NCBI GenBank assembly: GCA_937927895.1
Contig: CALGKA010000073.1
Location: 1 to 62,374, forward strand
Reading direction: 5' to 3'
DNA length: 62,374 nucleotides
Source: an uncultured Granulosicoccaceae bacterium
GTDB lineage: Bacteria; Pseudomonadota; Gammaproteobacteria; Granulosicoccales; Granulosicoccaceae
The translations under genes and the position numbers were made by a program. The notes under the pieces were generated by a model. The model was not told the DNA's origin, searched no databases, and saw nothing but the letters and a program-made list of their open reading frames with translations. Shown piece by piece: positions 19,076 to 27,680 of this stretch. Each line of letters opens with the position of its first letter. Within the stretch, counting starts at the first letter, position 1.

Positions 19076-19690
19076 GTGACAAGGTTAAGTGATTGCACCC
19101 AACATCAGGATGCTGAGCTCTTCGTAGTGGAGGGTGTGTCTGCTGCCAGCGCAGTAGATCGCGCACGCGATAAGCGACATCAGGCAGTCTTGCCGATGCA
19201 AGGTAAGATCCCTAATGCCATTCGCACCTCATCAAAAAACCTTCTGCAGCATGTGCAGATCGCTGACCTTCTGCAAAGTGTGCACCCGCAACGTTCAATT
19301 GAACTGCCGTTAATTCAGAGTCGATACCAACGGGTACTGGTGCTTGCCGATCCAGATGTAGACGGTATGCATGCAAGCCTTTTGTTGGTGCTATTTTTTT
19401 ATCAACACGCCCAGGAGTTAATAGAGCAAGGTAAGCTGTATATGTTGCATGTGCCATTGTATGGAATTTATAGTGGTTCGAAATGTATTGCTCGAGCTTA
19501 TTCCCAAAAGCAGCTCGATCAAATGCGTATCCAATTAGATAACGCAGGTACTTCGTACGATGTAACGCGGTTTAAAGGCGTGGGAAGTCTCAATAACGAA
19601 ATGCTTAAAGACTGTTTAGCACCTGACAATCGCTATCGATTACCACTGTCAGTTTCAAATTGCCGCGAGATGTGTGCACAGTTTAGTTAG
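19076..19690 (+). CDS. Stand-alone TOPRIM protein related to GyrB/ParE
   Basis: A 204-residue protein consisting almost only of the TOPRIM region of type II topoisomerase B subunits. Catalytic Glu19 is in LFVVEG, and the metal-binding acidic triplet D92-x-D94-x-D96 is in LADPDVDGMHASLLL. RDKRHQAVLPMQGKIPNA matches the GyrB segment between them, and TRFKGVGSLNNEML resembles the GyrB RYKGLGEMN stretch. The ATPase and transducer domains are absent and the usual GDSAGG reads GVSAAS. The likely start is GTG 19076, with no better ATG. All acidic residues are kept, so it is unlikely to be random decay. Function is unknown; it may bind DNA or modulate a topoisomerase. Confidence 0.8.
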   Translation: MTRLSDCTQHQDAELFVVEGVSAASAVDRARDKRHQAVLPMQGKIPNAIRTSSKNLLQHVQIADLLQSVHPQRSIELPLIQSRYQRVLVLADPDVDGMHASLLLVLFFYQHAQELIEQGKLYMLHVPLYGIYSGSKCIARAYSQKQLDQMRIQLDNAGTSYDVTRFKGVGSLNNEMLKDCLAPDNRYRLPLSVSNCREMCAQFS

Positions 19691-19721
19691 TCATTTCATG
19701 GATTGTAAGTGATACAACAAT

Positions 19722-20924
19722 TTAAGCCAGATAAGGGTGATCTTGAGGCTGCAGATGTAGTGCGCTATCGGTGTACGGATGCGCTCGTGCGACCGCTTCG
19801 TTGAGCTCAATCCCTAAGCCAGGCTCACGAGACGGAATGATATAACCGTCTTCCCAAATGATCGGTTGTTGTAGAAGTTCGTTGTGGAAGCCGTCCCAGG
19901 TTTCAATGCTTTCTAAGATTAAAAAGTTCGGGCTACAAGCTGCCAGTTGAATGTTGGCTGCGCCCTCTACAGGGCCGCAGTATAAGTGTGGTGCAATTTG
20001 GGCATAGCTGGCTTCCGCTAGTGCTGCGATCTTCTTAGCTTCTAGTATTCCCCCGACACGGCCGAGTGCGGGTTGCAGTATTGAGGCTGCTTGTAGCTCT
20101 AGTACTCTTGCGAATTCATACTTAGTGGTCAGCCTTTCGCCTGTAGCGATTGGAATTGTCGTTTGGCGTGCAACGCGCGCCATCTCTTCTGGGCGTTCCG
20201 GCGGCACAGGTTCTTCAAACCAGAGCGGGTCAGATGATTCAAGTACTGCAGCCAATCGGATTGCGCCTGCGGTGGTGAATTGGCCATGAGTACCGAACAA
20301 TAGATCTGCTTTTGTACCTACGGCTTCACGGATGGTTTTAACAAAGGCTTCACTACGTTTGATAGATTCAAGGTCAGGCATGTGAGGATCAAAAGTAGTG
20401 TAAGCCCCGGCAGGGTCAAACTTTACTGCTGTAAAGCCTTGTTCAACATATTCAAGTGCACGAGCGGCTGCAAGATCTGGGTCGCTGTACACCGGGTGCG
20501 CACTGTTAGCATCTATGTTACCGGGTGGATAAATATAGGTATACGTTCTTATTCTTTCGTTAACGCAACCACCTAATAAATCGTACACGGGTTTACCAGT
20601 GGCTTTGCCAATGATATCCCACAGTGCGGTTTCAAGGCCGCTTAGAACCCCCATTAAAGAGATGTCTGGGCGCATTGAATAACCGCGACCATAAACATTG
20701 CGCCACAGTGTTTCTATCTTAAAGGGGTCTGTGTTTTCCACATGTGAAGTGAATATATCTTCAATCATATGCCCTATGACTGAGGGTGCAAAGGTCGCGT
20801 TGTATACCTCGCCTATACCGCTAATACCATCGTCAGTAGTTAACTTTACGAAAATAAAATAACGACCGCCTTTGTGTGGTGGTGGGTTGGCTACAATAAA
20901 CGTTTCGAGATCTTTAACTACCAT
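19722..20924 (-). CDS. Mandelate racemase/muconate lactonizing family enzyme (enolase superfamily)
   Basis: A 400-residue enolase-superfamily protein, probably a sugar-acid dehydratase or cycloisomerase; the substrate is not predictable. The capping domain is N-terminal, then a TIM barrel with FTAVKFDPAGAY, LWFEEPVPPERPEEMAR (metal Glu), IPIATGERLTTKYEF (metal Glu), LGRVGGILEAKKIA and APHLYCGPVEGAAN (catalytic His). The barrel-strand-3 position that normally carries a metal-binding Asp reads LLFGTHGQF. The ATG is at 20922-20924. It is 39 bp downstream of the SCO gene, on the same strand, and could be read from the copper operon, but a functional link is doubtful. Confidence 0.85.
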   Translation of the reverse strand: MVVKDLETFIVANPPPHKGGRYFIFVKLTTDDGISGIGEVYNATFAPSVIGHMIEDIFTSHVENTDPFKIETLWRNVYGRGYSMRPDISLMGVLSGLETALWDIIGKATGKPVYDLLGGCVNERIRTYTYIYPPGNIDANSAHPVYSDPDLAAARALEYVEQGFTAVKFDPAGAYTTFDPHMPDLESIKRSEAFVKTIREAVGTKADLLFGTHGQFTTAGAIRLAAVLESSDPLWFEEPVPPERPEEMARVARQTTIPIATGERLTTKYEFARVLELQAASILQPALGRVGGILEAKKIAALAEASYAQIAPHLYCGPVEGAANIQLAACSPNFLILESIETWDGFHNELLQQPIIWEDGYIIPSREPGLGIELNEAVARAHPYTDSALHLQPQDHPYLA

Positions 20925-20963
20925 GTAGCAGTCCTATATTCAGGCTGTTAAGTGGTGTTCATG

Positions 20964-21581
20964 CTACCTTGATTTATAGTGTGCGACCAGCCGCTCGAAG
21001 TCACCGGCAATAACTGTAGCGTCTTGTGGTGGGGTAAAGATTGCATGCACCGCGGCGTCCGGGTTGATCAAAATGATCGCAGAAGAGTGATCAACTAAGT
21101 AGTTTGGGTCGCTTTTATCTTCAGGGACGCTGTAGCTGGCGCTGACTTGATCGGCAAAATGACTGATGGCCTCAGGTGCACCTGAGGCTGCCATGAATCC
21201 TTCATTAAAGTAGGTAACATAGTTTTTCATGTGCTCAGGGGTATCGCGCTCTGGATCAACTGAAACCAACAAAGTGCTAGCTTGAAGTTTGCCCTTTTCT
21301 TCAAGAATGCCTGTTAACTGATTAAGGGTGGTCAGTGTCATTGGGCAAGCATCAGGGCAAAAAGTATAACCGACATAAACGAATGTCCATTGATCTTTGA
21401 AGTCAGTTTCAGTCAATGGCTCGCTGTTATGATTTACCAGATCAACAGCAGATAACGTTTCAGGGTTTGGAAATACAAAACCCGATAAATCTGATAGGTC
21501 TGGAGCGTTATTTTGTGTTGCAAAAAAAAGCCCCGCCGCTAACGCGGTAATAGAGACTATAAATAATAATAGTTTGTTCAA
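20964..21581 (-). CDS. SCO1/SenC/PrrC-type copper chaperone
   Basis: Membrane-anchored thioredoxin-fold protein that helps metallate the CuA centre or reduces its cysteines during cytochrome oxidase assembly. One N-terminal hydrophobic segment (LLLFIVSITALAAGLFFA) anchors it to the inner membrane. The copper-binding CPDACP motif occurs in VGYTFCPDACPMTLTTL (about residues 72-88), and the distal His is in LVDHSSAIILI. The start is TTG at 21579-21581; no ATG is available nearby. It lies 34 bp downstream of the PCuAC gene, in the same operon. Confidence 0.92.
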   Translation of the reverse strand: MNKLLLFIVSITALAAGLFFATQNNAPDLSDLSGFVFPNPETLSAVDLVNHNSEPLTETDFKDQWTFVYVGYTFCPDACPMTLTTLNQLTGILEEKGKLQASTLLVSVDPERDTPEHMKNYVTYFNEGFMAASGAPEAISHFADQVSASYSVPEDKSDPNYLVDHSSAIILINPDAAVHAIFTPPQDATVIAGDFERLVAHYKSR

Positions 21582-21615
21582 AGTGATGCCTGTATTCGAA
21601 TTAAGTAACGGTGTC

Positions 21616-22164
21616 TTAGTGGCTGTGTTCGTTTTCAGAGCCGTGCTCTTTAGTACTATGTTTAGCCGGTTTTTGTTTATGGTCGGCGTGCTTGTGGTGG
21701 TCCTTGGAGGAAGGACCTTTTTTACTTACTGGAACGGTTAGTTCTAGGTTGTCTCTATTTTCAAATTGTAGTGTTAGTGCTACTGAGTCTCCCTCTTTAA
21801 GTGTCTCTGACACGTTAAACACCATAATATGCAGCCCGTGCGGTTTAAGGTCTACGATGCCCCCGGGGGCTGCGATAATGCTATCCACTTGGCGCATTTT
21901 CATCATGCCGTCCTCTTGCAAGTGGGTATGCAGTTCAAGCCGTTTAGAAATGTTCGATTTTGCTGCTACCAGATTGATTTCGGTGTCAGAATGATTCTCC
22001 AGGGAAAGATAAATAGCGGTTGTCTTTGCCCCTGGCGGTGTGGCTCTAACCCAAGCACTATGTTCAACAATAGTGATGTCGCTGGTAACGTCGCTGGCTA
22101 GTGCTGGCGGAATAACCGTGATGGCCAGAAGTGCTAAGCCTGAAATTAATGTAAAGATATTCAT
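21616..22164 (-). CDS. PCuAC-family periplasmic copper chaperone
   Basis: Periplasmic Cu(I) chaperone of the PCuAC/DUF461 family, which supplies copper to cytochrome oxidase or SCO. A signal peptide (residues 1-23, ending near ALASD) is followed by the copper motif: His and Met ligands in LELHTHLQEDGMMKMRQVD and the distal pair in LKPHGLHIMVF. The C-terminal 30 residues are strongly histidine- and lysine-rich (KDHHKHADHK, EHGSENEHSH), an added metal-binding tail. It sits between the CcoA-type importer and SCO, so the three genes form a copper-delivery unit. Confidence 0.92.
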   Translation of the reverse strand: MNIFTLISGLALLAITVIPPALASDVTSDITIVEHSAWVRATPPGAKTTAIYLSLENHSDTEINLVAAKSNISKRLELHTHLQEDGMMKMRQVDSIIAAPGGIVDLKPHGLHIMVFNVSETLKEGDSVALTLQFENRDNLELTVPVSKKGPSSKDHHKHADHKQKPAKHSTKEHGSENEHSH

Positions 22165-22190
22165 ATAAAAACTAATATAAAGTTAAAAAC

Positions 22191-23381
22191 CTATTTTACC
22201 TTCAGTGGCGTTACATTTTCATTTTTTTGTTTTTTGCTTAGCCAAAAAGCGCCAATTCCACACAGCACGATAAATGGAATCACTGATAAGTTGACGATCT
22301 TCCAACCAAGGTGATGATGCAGCACACCGGAGGACAATGCAGTCACTGAAACTGCGCTAAATACAATGAAATCATTCGCGGCTTGTGCTCGACTTTTTTC
22401 CGATTCCAAATAGCATTCAGTCAATAGAGAGGTGCCACCGACAAACAGAAAATTCCAGCCTATTCCTAGTAACAACAGTGCCGACCAGAAATGCCAGATT
22501 GTTTGGCCGTATAAATTTATCAATACACAGAGAAAGCAAAGTACGGTGCCTGTAAACAAAACTTTGCTAATACCTACACGGTTGATTAAATTGCCAGTGA
22601 AGAAAGATGGTGCAAACATAGCCACTACATGCCACTGTATGACAAAAGCGGTATCGGTTAATTCCATGCCATGCGAGTGCATGGCCAGAGGCGTAGCGGT
22701 CATTACCAGGTTCATTGTTGCATAACCCAATGTGGCGCATAGGCACGCGACGATAAACACTGGCTGAGCCATTATTTCCAAAACCGACCGACCTTCCTTT
22801 TTGGCGGTTTTTTTAGTGTTTGGTTTTGGTAAATCCATAAAGCTTACGGTGAATAAAGACAGCAAATACACACCTATCAACACTACAAATGCACCGGCAT
22901 AGATTGATACCTCTAGCATGTGCTGACTCCAGCGCACGAGGTTTGGACCAATGAAGGCGGCAACCACGCCACCTGCCATTACCCATGAAATTGCGACATT
23001 CTTTTTCTCAGGCGCTACGACTTCAGGTGCGCTGAAACGATAGTAGTTGCCGAAAGCCGTGAAGCTTCCAAAGCAAAAAGTAGCAAGGCAAAAAATCCAC
23101 AAGGAGTGCGAGTAAATAGCGAGGAGTGCAAGGCCTGCGCCTGTGAGCCCAAGTAACGAGGCAAACATAAATCCGTTGCGCCGACCCCATCGCCCCATTG
23201 CTAAGGATGCTGGAATACTGCAGCTCATGATGGCAATAAATTGAATGGCTAAAGGTAGTGTGGCAAGTGCTTTGTTCTCAGCGAGATCAAAACCGATCAA
23301 GGCAGAGACCGTCACCAGCAAAGAAGAGCAGATGAACATATAGGCCTGACAGGCAGTCAGAAGGTATATCGTGCGTGGCAA
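22191..23381 (-). CDS. ccoA: CcoA-type MFS copper importer
   Basis: A 396-residue major facilitator protein with about 12 hydrophobic segments. It carries MNLVM at residues 223-227 and HVVAM at 251-255. In Rhodobacter capsulatus CcoA the copper motifs MxxxM and HxxxM are at 233-237 and 261-265, so spacing and register match exactly with an offset of ten. CcoA imports copper for cytochrome oxidase assembly. The start is TTG at 23379-23381; no earlier start exists in this frame. It heads an operon with PCuAC and SCO genes, which strongly supports the copper role. A 22-bp palindrome lies about 80 bp upstream. Confidence 0.85.
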   Translation of the reverse strand: MPRTIYLLTACQAYMFICSSLLVTVSALIGFDLAENKALATLPLAIQFIAIMSCSIPASLAMGRWGRRNGFMFASLLGLTGAGLALLAIYSHSLWIFCLATFCFGSFTAFGNYYRFSAPEVVAPEKKNVAISWVMAGGVVAAFIGPNLVRWSQHMLEVSIYAGAFVVLIGVYLLSLFTVSFMDLPKPNTKKTAKKEGRSVLEIMAQPVFIVACLCATLGYATMNLVMTATPLAMHSHGMELTDTAFVIQWHVVAMFAPSFFTGNLINRVGISKVLFTGTVLCFLCVLINLYGQTIWHFWSALLLLGIGWNFLFVGGTSLLTECYLESEKSRAQAANDFIVFSAVSVTALSSGVLHHHLGWKIVNLSVIPFIVLCGIGAFWLSKKQKNENVTPLKVK

Positions 23382-23460
23382 GCTTATGATCCGGTGGCAG
23401 GTAAGGAGAGAACAGCTGCGCCACAGTAACCCAGAGTGCAGGGTCAGGTCGAGTAAGTCG

Positions 23461-23482
23461 TCGGGTCACAGATGTGACCCGA
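23461..23482. promoter_or_regulatory. 22-bp perfect palindrome upstream of the copper operon
   Basis: TCGGGTCACA (23461-23470) and TGTGACCCGA (23473-23482) are exact inverted repeats separated by GA. It lies between the lipoprotein stop and ccoA. There is no T-run on either strand, which argues for a protein-binding operator over a terminator. The regulator is unknown. Confidence 0.45.
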
Positions 23483-23493
23483 GAAAAGCATGT

Positions 23494-23991
23494 TTAGTCA
23501 GTCCAGACGCTGGTGTTTTTCTCTTCCACAACGGTACAGAAATCATCGGTTTCCATTGAGGTAAAGCGCACAAGAGTGCTGCTATCAGCAAACCAGTATT
23601 CAGCAACAACTAGTGGTACTCGCTCTGAAAGCTCCGGGAATTCTCGAGTGTCTGTCACTGGGCCATACTGCGCAATAGCGGCGGCAAATTTTTCAGCGCA
23701 CGGGTTATTGTATTCGTGCGCATCAGAAATACCATCGCCATCACTGTCTAAGTCAAGGTAGTTTGGAATGCCGTCGCCGTCGATGTCAGCGGTGCCTTCA
23801 ATGTCGTTTGAAGCGCCATCTTTATCTGTGTCGATGGCAAAGCCATCTACAGGGTCTGCTTGAATGAGCCCTGTTGTAGATACATCATCGGATTGCAGTC
23901 CAGCGGTCGCGTTAGGCTCGCCGTTACCGCCGCATGCTGTAAGAGCAATTGCGCAGGTTACTAATAAAGTGTTGAGTGTTAGTTTTTGCAT
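23494..23991 (-). CDS. Lipoprotein with calcium-binding thrombospondin type 3-like repeats
   Basis: A 165-residue predicted lipoprotein. The lipobox is LTAC at residues 17-20, followed by GGNGEPN. Residues about 53-92 contain three acidic repeats ([39 protein letters not shown]), the D-x-D-x-D-G pattern of thrombospondin type 3 or EF-hand-like calcium loops. The C-terminal part (CAEKF to FCTVVEE) contains two cysteines that could form a disulfide. No enzymatic domain is recognisable. It is monocistronic, upstream of ccoA on the same strand but separated by the palindrome. Confidence 0.75.
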   Translation of the reverse strand: MQKLTLNTLLVTCAIALTACGGNGEPNATAGLQSDDVSTTGLIQADPVDGFAIDTDKDGASNDIEGTADIDGDGIPNYLDLDSDGDGISDAHEYNNPCAEKFAAAIAQYGPVTDTREFPELSERVPLVVAEYWFADSSTLVRFTSMETDDFCTVVEEKNTSVWTD

Positions 23992-24650
23992 ATTTCTTCT
24001 CCGCTCGGGCGATTGCCCTCAACTAAAACGTGTAACGGCAGTCGTTAGCGAAATCGCAGTTACATTTGGTTACAGCATGTTTTGAGAGCTCAGCCAAGGC
24101 TCCGAGCAACTTATGTACCGAATAGTTATGCTTGTGACGCAGTAGACATTTAGAGATACGCCTTTTTTTATTGAAGCTTGGATAATTGCTTTGGGGATTA
24201 GTATTGTGTCTGAAATTTCAGTGTAAATACGGAGGTTTTCGGATACTTACAAAGCATCTTTCAGAGTCGTTTGGGGTGACGCTGTGAATGCAATAATAAC
24301 TTATGTATTCCTACTGATAATGCTATTTGGCAGTACTGATTAAATTCCATCAATTAAATCCCTTGCAATGAAACTATTGATGTAATCCGGCAAATATTTG
24401 CATGCAACGTCGATGCGTTCTACCTATAATATGTGCCTTCGCAGTGTGAAGTTTCAACCGTTGCAGTGATTGGTTTTGTCTGAGATTAAAGTAGTCAACT
24501 ACCTGCTTAAGCAATAAAGCATTAGTGAGGCAATTGCAAAACAACGCTTGGCGTCATTGCTGAATTTCCAAAGAATTTTATAGATAATAGAACTTTATAG
24601 ATAATGTAGAGTCACAACATAATAGTAGTGGGCTTTACGGGAGATTTAGT
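23992..24650. other. Gene-free region upstream of the cold-shock gene
   Basis: About 660 AT-rich bases with no credible open frame. TATAAT occurs at 24425-24430 but lacks a good -35 partner; if used, the cold-shock mRNA would have a leader of more than 200 bases, as many cspA-type genes do. A short direct repeat lies at the right end (24577-24605). Confidence 0.35.
24577..24605 (+). repeat. Direct repeat in the cold-shock gene leader
   Basis: TTTATAGATAAT occurs exactly twice, at 24577-24588 and 24594-24605, with a 17-bp period. It lies 45 bp upstream of the GTG start and could bind a regulator or form alternative leader structures. Confidence 0.55.
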
Positions 24651-24938
24651 GTGAGTGATAGAAAACAAGGAACAGTTAAGTGGTTCAATACTGAAAAAGG
24701 GTATGGATTTATTCTGAGCCCTGAAGGTGATGATGTATTTGTCCACTATCGTGCTATTCAGATAGAAGGCTTTAAGAATCTCCGCGAAGGCCAGGTTGTG
24801 ACCTACCTGCAAATAAAAAGTGACAAAGGCTGGCAAGCGGCTGAAGTCGAGGTGGGTGATATGGCAACTGAAAATAACGGCGACCGTTCAGTGATTGAAC
24901 CTGAAACAGAAAACGTGGATTGGTCAACCGAACGATAA
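24651..24938 (+). CDS. Cold-shock domain protein with acidic C-terminal extension
   Basis: A 95-residue cold-shock domain protein starting at GTG 24651, after ribosome site GGGAGA (24639-24644). The nucleic-acid motifs are KGYGFI (RNP1-like) and VFVHY (RNP2-like) within [20 protein letters not shown]. The domain ends near residue 70; the last 25 residues are acidic ([17 protein letters not shown]), beyond a standard 70-residue Csp. It should bind single-stranded RNA or DNA. The order in the neighbourhood gives no operon partner. Confidence 0.88.
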   Translation: MSDRKQGTVKWFNTEKGYGFILSPEGDDVFVHYRAIQIEGFKNLREGQVVTYLQIKSDKGWQAAEVEVGDMATENNGDRSVIEPETENVDWSTER

Positions 24939-24990
24939 GTAGCGCTAGCTCCTAAGGAAGTTGCTATCTAGGGAAGTTTCCATATTGTAG

Positions 24991-25015
24991 ACCACCCTCA
25001 CCGGTGGTTTCTTTT
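24991..25015 (+). terminator. Probable terminator of the cold-shock gene
   Basis: ACCACC (24991-24996) pairs with GGTGGT (25003-25008) around a 6-base loop and is followed by TTCTTTT. The stem is short and the T-run interrupted. Confidence 0.5.
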
Positions 25016-25417
25016 GGTGCGGATTCTCTATTTTTGTCTTAAGCCCTGTGCTCAGCTTCAGCGGCTAAAACACTAGGTCTTTACTGTCCTAATGTCTCCT
25101 TCAAGTTTTTTTCTATTTGCTGGCTAAATTATATTGCCAGCGCCTCCCGTCATTGATTAGACTGAGCGTACATTACTCGCTGGCAACGTTTCAGCTGAGT
25201 GGCAACAGACCAGCCTCTGCTGTGCAGCAGTTCACATGTTTTGTGACTGGAGACCTAAGCGCTTGAATCTGTTGTATCGCTCTTCTGAGTGTTGAATCTC
25301 TATCACGACAAAACAATATTGTCGCTGGTATAAATATGTCCTTGCGAGCAGTACTGACAATAGCCACACAATCGGACGATCGATAAGCGCGATACGGACG
25401 AGAACCGGGATTCAAAG
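25016..25417. other. Intergenic region before the trypsin-like protease
   Basis: About 400 bp without a convincing gene. A short minus-strand open frame (25191-25415) has no recognisable features. The promoter of the protease is presumably here, but I see no clear -35/-10 pair. Confidence 0.3.
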
Positions 25418-26056
25418 ATGACTAGAAGCTTAATAGCTATAGTAGTAAGTTTTTTTCTTACGCCAGTGGCTTATGCCGATTCGTGCGGCTGGCCTGCGCA
25501 AGACGCGCTAAATTCCGTAGTTCGAGTCACCAGCGATGACGGCAGCCACGCTAGTGGAGTTGTCATTGGTGATAACAGAGTACTGACAGCAGCACATGCG
25601 ATTGATGAAAAATATCAATCTTACATTCGCATTGGTGAACAACTTTACCCGGCACATGTGGCTCTTGTTGATCGCTCTAAAGATCTCGCTATTCTAGAAG
25701 TGGATTCGCTAAATATTCACCCGATATCCCTGGGTGATTCTGATCTTAGCGGTAGCGCGAAGGTATGGGCGATTGGTTTCCCACGTGCAGAATCGAAAAC
25801 GACATCAACAGGTTCATTTAAAGTAAAGGCAGAAGTTGATGGTGCGTTGCACACGACGGCACCGATTGATTCTGGGCAGTCTGGTGGTGGTTTAATCAGT
25901 TGCGAACAAGGTAAGCATGTTTTGGCGGGTATGTTGCGCGGATTTGCCGCCTACGTTAATGGCGATGAGTACATAAAGATCAGCAACCATTCTGTATCGG
26001 TAGCCTCGACCGATATTCGCAACTTTATAGGTGAGTGGGAAAAAGCGCGCCAGTAA
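25418..26056 (+). CDS. Secreted trypsin-like serine protease
   Basis: A 212-residue S1-family protease with a signal peptide (SLIAIVVSFFLTPVAYAD, residues about 4-21). The triad is visible: His in VLTAAHAIDEK, Asp in SKDLAILEVD and Ser in DSGQSGGGLISC. There is no PDZ domain, so it resembles single-domain exported trypsins and not DegQ. Two cysteines (near SCGWPAQ at the mature N-terminus and LISCEQG after the active serine) may pair. It lies beside type II secretion genes and could be a substrate, but that is inference. Confidence 0.82.
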   Translation: MTRSLIAIVVSFFLTPVAYADSCGWPAQDALNSVVRVTSDDGSHASGVVIGDNRVLTAAHAIDEKYQSYIRIGEQLYPAHVALVDRSKDLAILEVDSLNIHPISLGDSDLSGSAKVWAIGFPRAESKTTSTGSFKVKAEVDGALHTTAPIDSGQSGGGLISCEQGKHVLAGMLRGFAAYVNGDEYIKISNHSVSVASTDIRNFIGEWEKARQ

Positions 26057-26091
26057 GCAAACACGCTACTGCCAAGTAAATTGCAAGCTTT

Positions 26092-27420
26092 TTAGTCTGC
26101 AACCACTTCAATAAAATGCCAGCCTTGAACACCACCGGCGGATTGGTCTTCTGCTGTGAGTGTGCATTCTCCAGGAGCGATACCGGTGATACGAATACTG
26201 GTAGTGCTTAGGCGCTCTGTTGTACATGCAACGTTGTCGGCTGGCAGGCTCCAGATAAAATTGCTGATCGGCTGAGGCCCCCAGCGAGTGGTAGCACGAT
26301 AGATTGCTGATTGATCAAGCTCTAGACGTGTTGGCCCTGAGACCACTACCTCTGCCGAAACGTTACTAAATTCTGAAGCATCAAAAATATCGGTAATGAC
26401 GGCTGTGCCGGTTCGGTTGGCGTTATTTTGAACTGATAACTTAATGTTGTGCATGCTGCTAGCTGCGTTGGCAGCGCCACGTTTAGGTGATGCATAGTGC
26501 AAGTAATAAAAACTATTAGCGCTATCGACTACTTGCTGATTAATGGTCGACAATACAGACTTCAACTGTTCAAAGTTACTCAGCGAAAAAGTACCGCTAG
26601 TGCCAATTTGCTGCATGATATTTTCTGAAATCTCATTACCCACGCCGAGTGTGTAAATAGATTTACCTTGCACCGCGGCGACTGCATCAGAGTAGTTGTT
26701 TCTGGCAGCGGTATCAGTGCCATCAGTAATGATAATCACAGACCCTTGTGTAATTTGAGTTATATCGAAGGTGTCTTCAACTCGTTCAGCACCGGCAATT
26801 ACTGCACCGTAAAAATCAGTTGGCGTGATAGCGACAGCTGGCTGAATGGCATCCAGAGTATTCACTATGCTGTCGGTGTTGCTAGAGAAGTCGCGTAGTA
26901 GAGTGACTGTGTCGTTGAATGAGTACAGTGCAATTTCTTGCTGCGGCAACAGTGTTGACTGCCCTTCTGTATCGGTCAGCATGCCGCGAACAGCGGCTTT
27001 TATTGTTTCCAGGTCAGAGGGCGAGATACTGCTACTGACATCAATCATTATGACGGTACGCAGCGAGAATGGCAGTTGCTCGTGAGGCACTATAGACAGT
27101 GATGTCTCAGCAGCTGACACTGGTTCGTTATCTTCTAAAAGCAGGAAGTCGCTGGTTTGAAGACCCGCTATCGCACCACCGTATTGATCAGTGGCTTGGA
27201 ACATCACACTAATGATTGATGGCAAAGTTGATTCAAAGCTTAGTTTTTCAAGCTGTACATATCGGTTCGGGCTGTTTGACGCAATGCTTGAGCCACGGCT
27301 GGAACTAGACTGCCCTGAAGTGCCATCATTAATGCGATCGATACCTTCCCCATCACAGGCACTGACCAGCACGGCTAGCAGTAGTGGGAAAAAGGCACGC
27401 TTGTAATTCATTAGTTTCAT
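26092..27420 (-). CDS. von Willebrand factor A domain lipoprotein
   Basis: A 442-residue predicted lipoprotein with lipobox VSAC at residues 19-22. A serine-rich linker (GQSSSSRGSS) leads to an immunoglobulin-like stretch (FLLLEDNEPVSAAETSL) and a von Willebrand A domain with the metal-ion adhesion motif VIMIDVSSSISPSD and VIIITDGTDTAARNN. The last 90 residues form another beta-rich domain with two cysteines (VACTTERL, GECTLTAED), possibly Big2-like. Such proteins usually mediate adhesion or assembly at the envelope. It is transcribed leftward, 260 bp downstream of gspF, and convergent with the trypsin-like protease. Confidence 0.78.
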   Translation of the reverse strand: MKLMNYKRAFFPLLLAVLVSACDGEGIDRINDGTSGQSSSSRGSSIASNSPNRYVQLEKLSFESTLPSIISVMFQATDQYGGAIAGLQTSDFLLLEDNEPVSAAETSLSIVPHEQLPFSLRTVIMIDVSSSISPSDLETIKAAVRGMLTDTEGQSTLLPQQEIALYSFNDTVTLLRDFSSNTDSIVNTLDAIQPAVAITPTDFYGAVIAGAERVEDTFDITQITQGSVIIITDGTDTAARNNYSDAVAAVQGKSIYTLGVGNEISENIMQQIGTSGTFSLSNFEQLKSVLSTINQQVVDSANSFYYLHYASPKRGAANAASSMHNIKLSVQNNANRTGTAVITDIFDASEFSNVSAEVVVSGPTRLELDQSAIYRATTRWGPQPISNFIWSLPADNVACTTERLSTTSIRITGIAPGECTLTAEDQSAGGVQGWHFIEVVAD

Positions 27421-27680
27421 AAGTCGCCGGCTCGAATTTTAGTTTTAAGTATGGGGCCGCTTCTCGGTCTTATTATATACAAGGAGTTACTGCTCCTTGG
27501 ATATCAATCAATTAAGAATCGGACAGCCACACTGCGAGCTTGTGTTGCACGAAGCCTTCCAGTGGCAAGCGCGTGTAACACTTTATTAAAGAGTTCTAGC
27601 TCAGAATGGCGAAAATGCTAGTTATAGAATGGCTTATTGCGTATGGCTGGCGCAGAATTGGCCCGTTTGGCTTGCCGTGC

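Noticed and set aside
23371-23559. Open frame opposite the ccoA start and lipoprotein end
   Set aside because: Shadow of the two minus-strand genes and the palindrome between them.
25191-25415. Minus-strand open frame of 74 codons
   Set aside because: No start context, no recognisable residues, and it ends against the trypsin-like protease promoter region.
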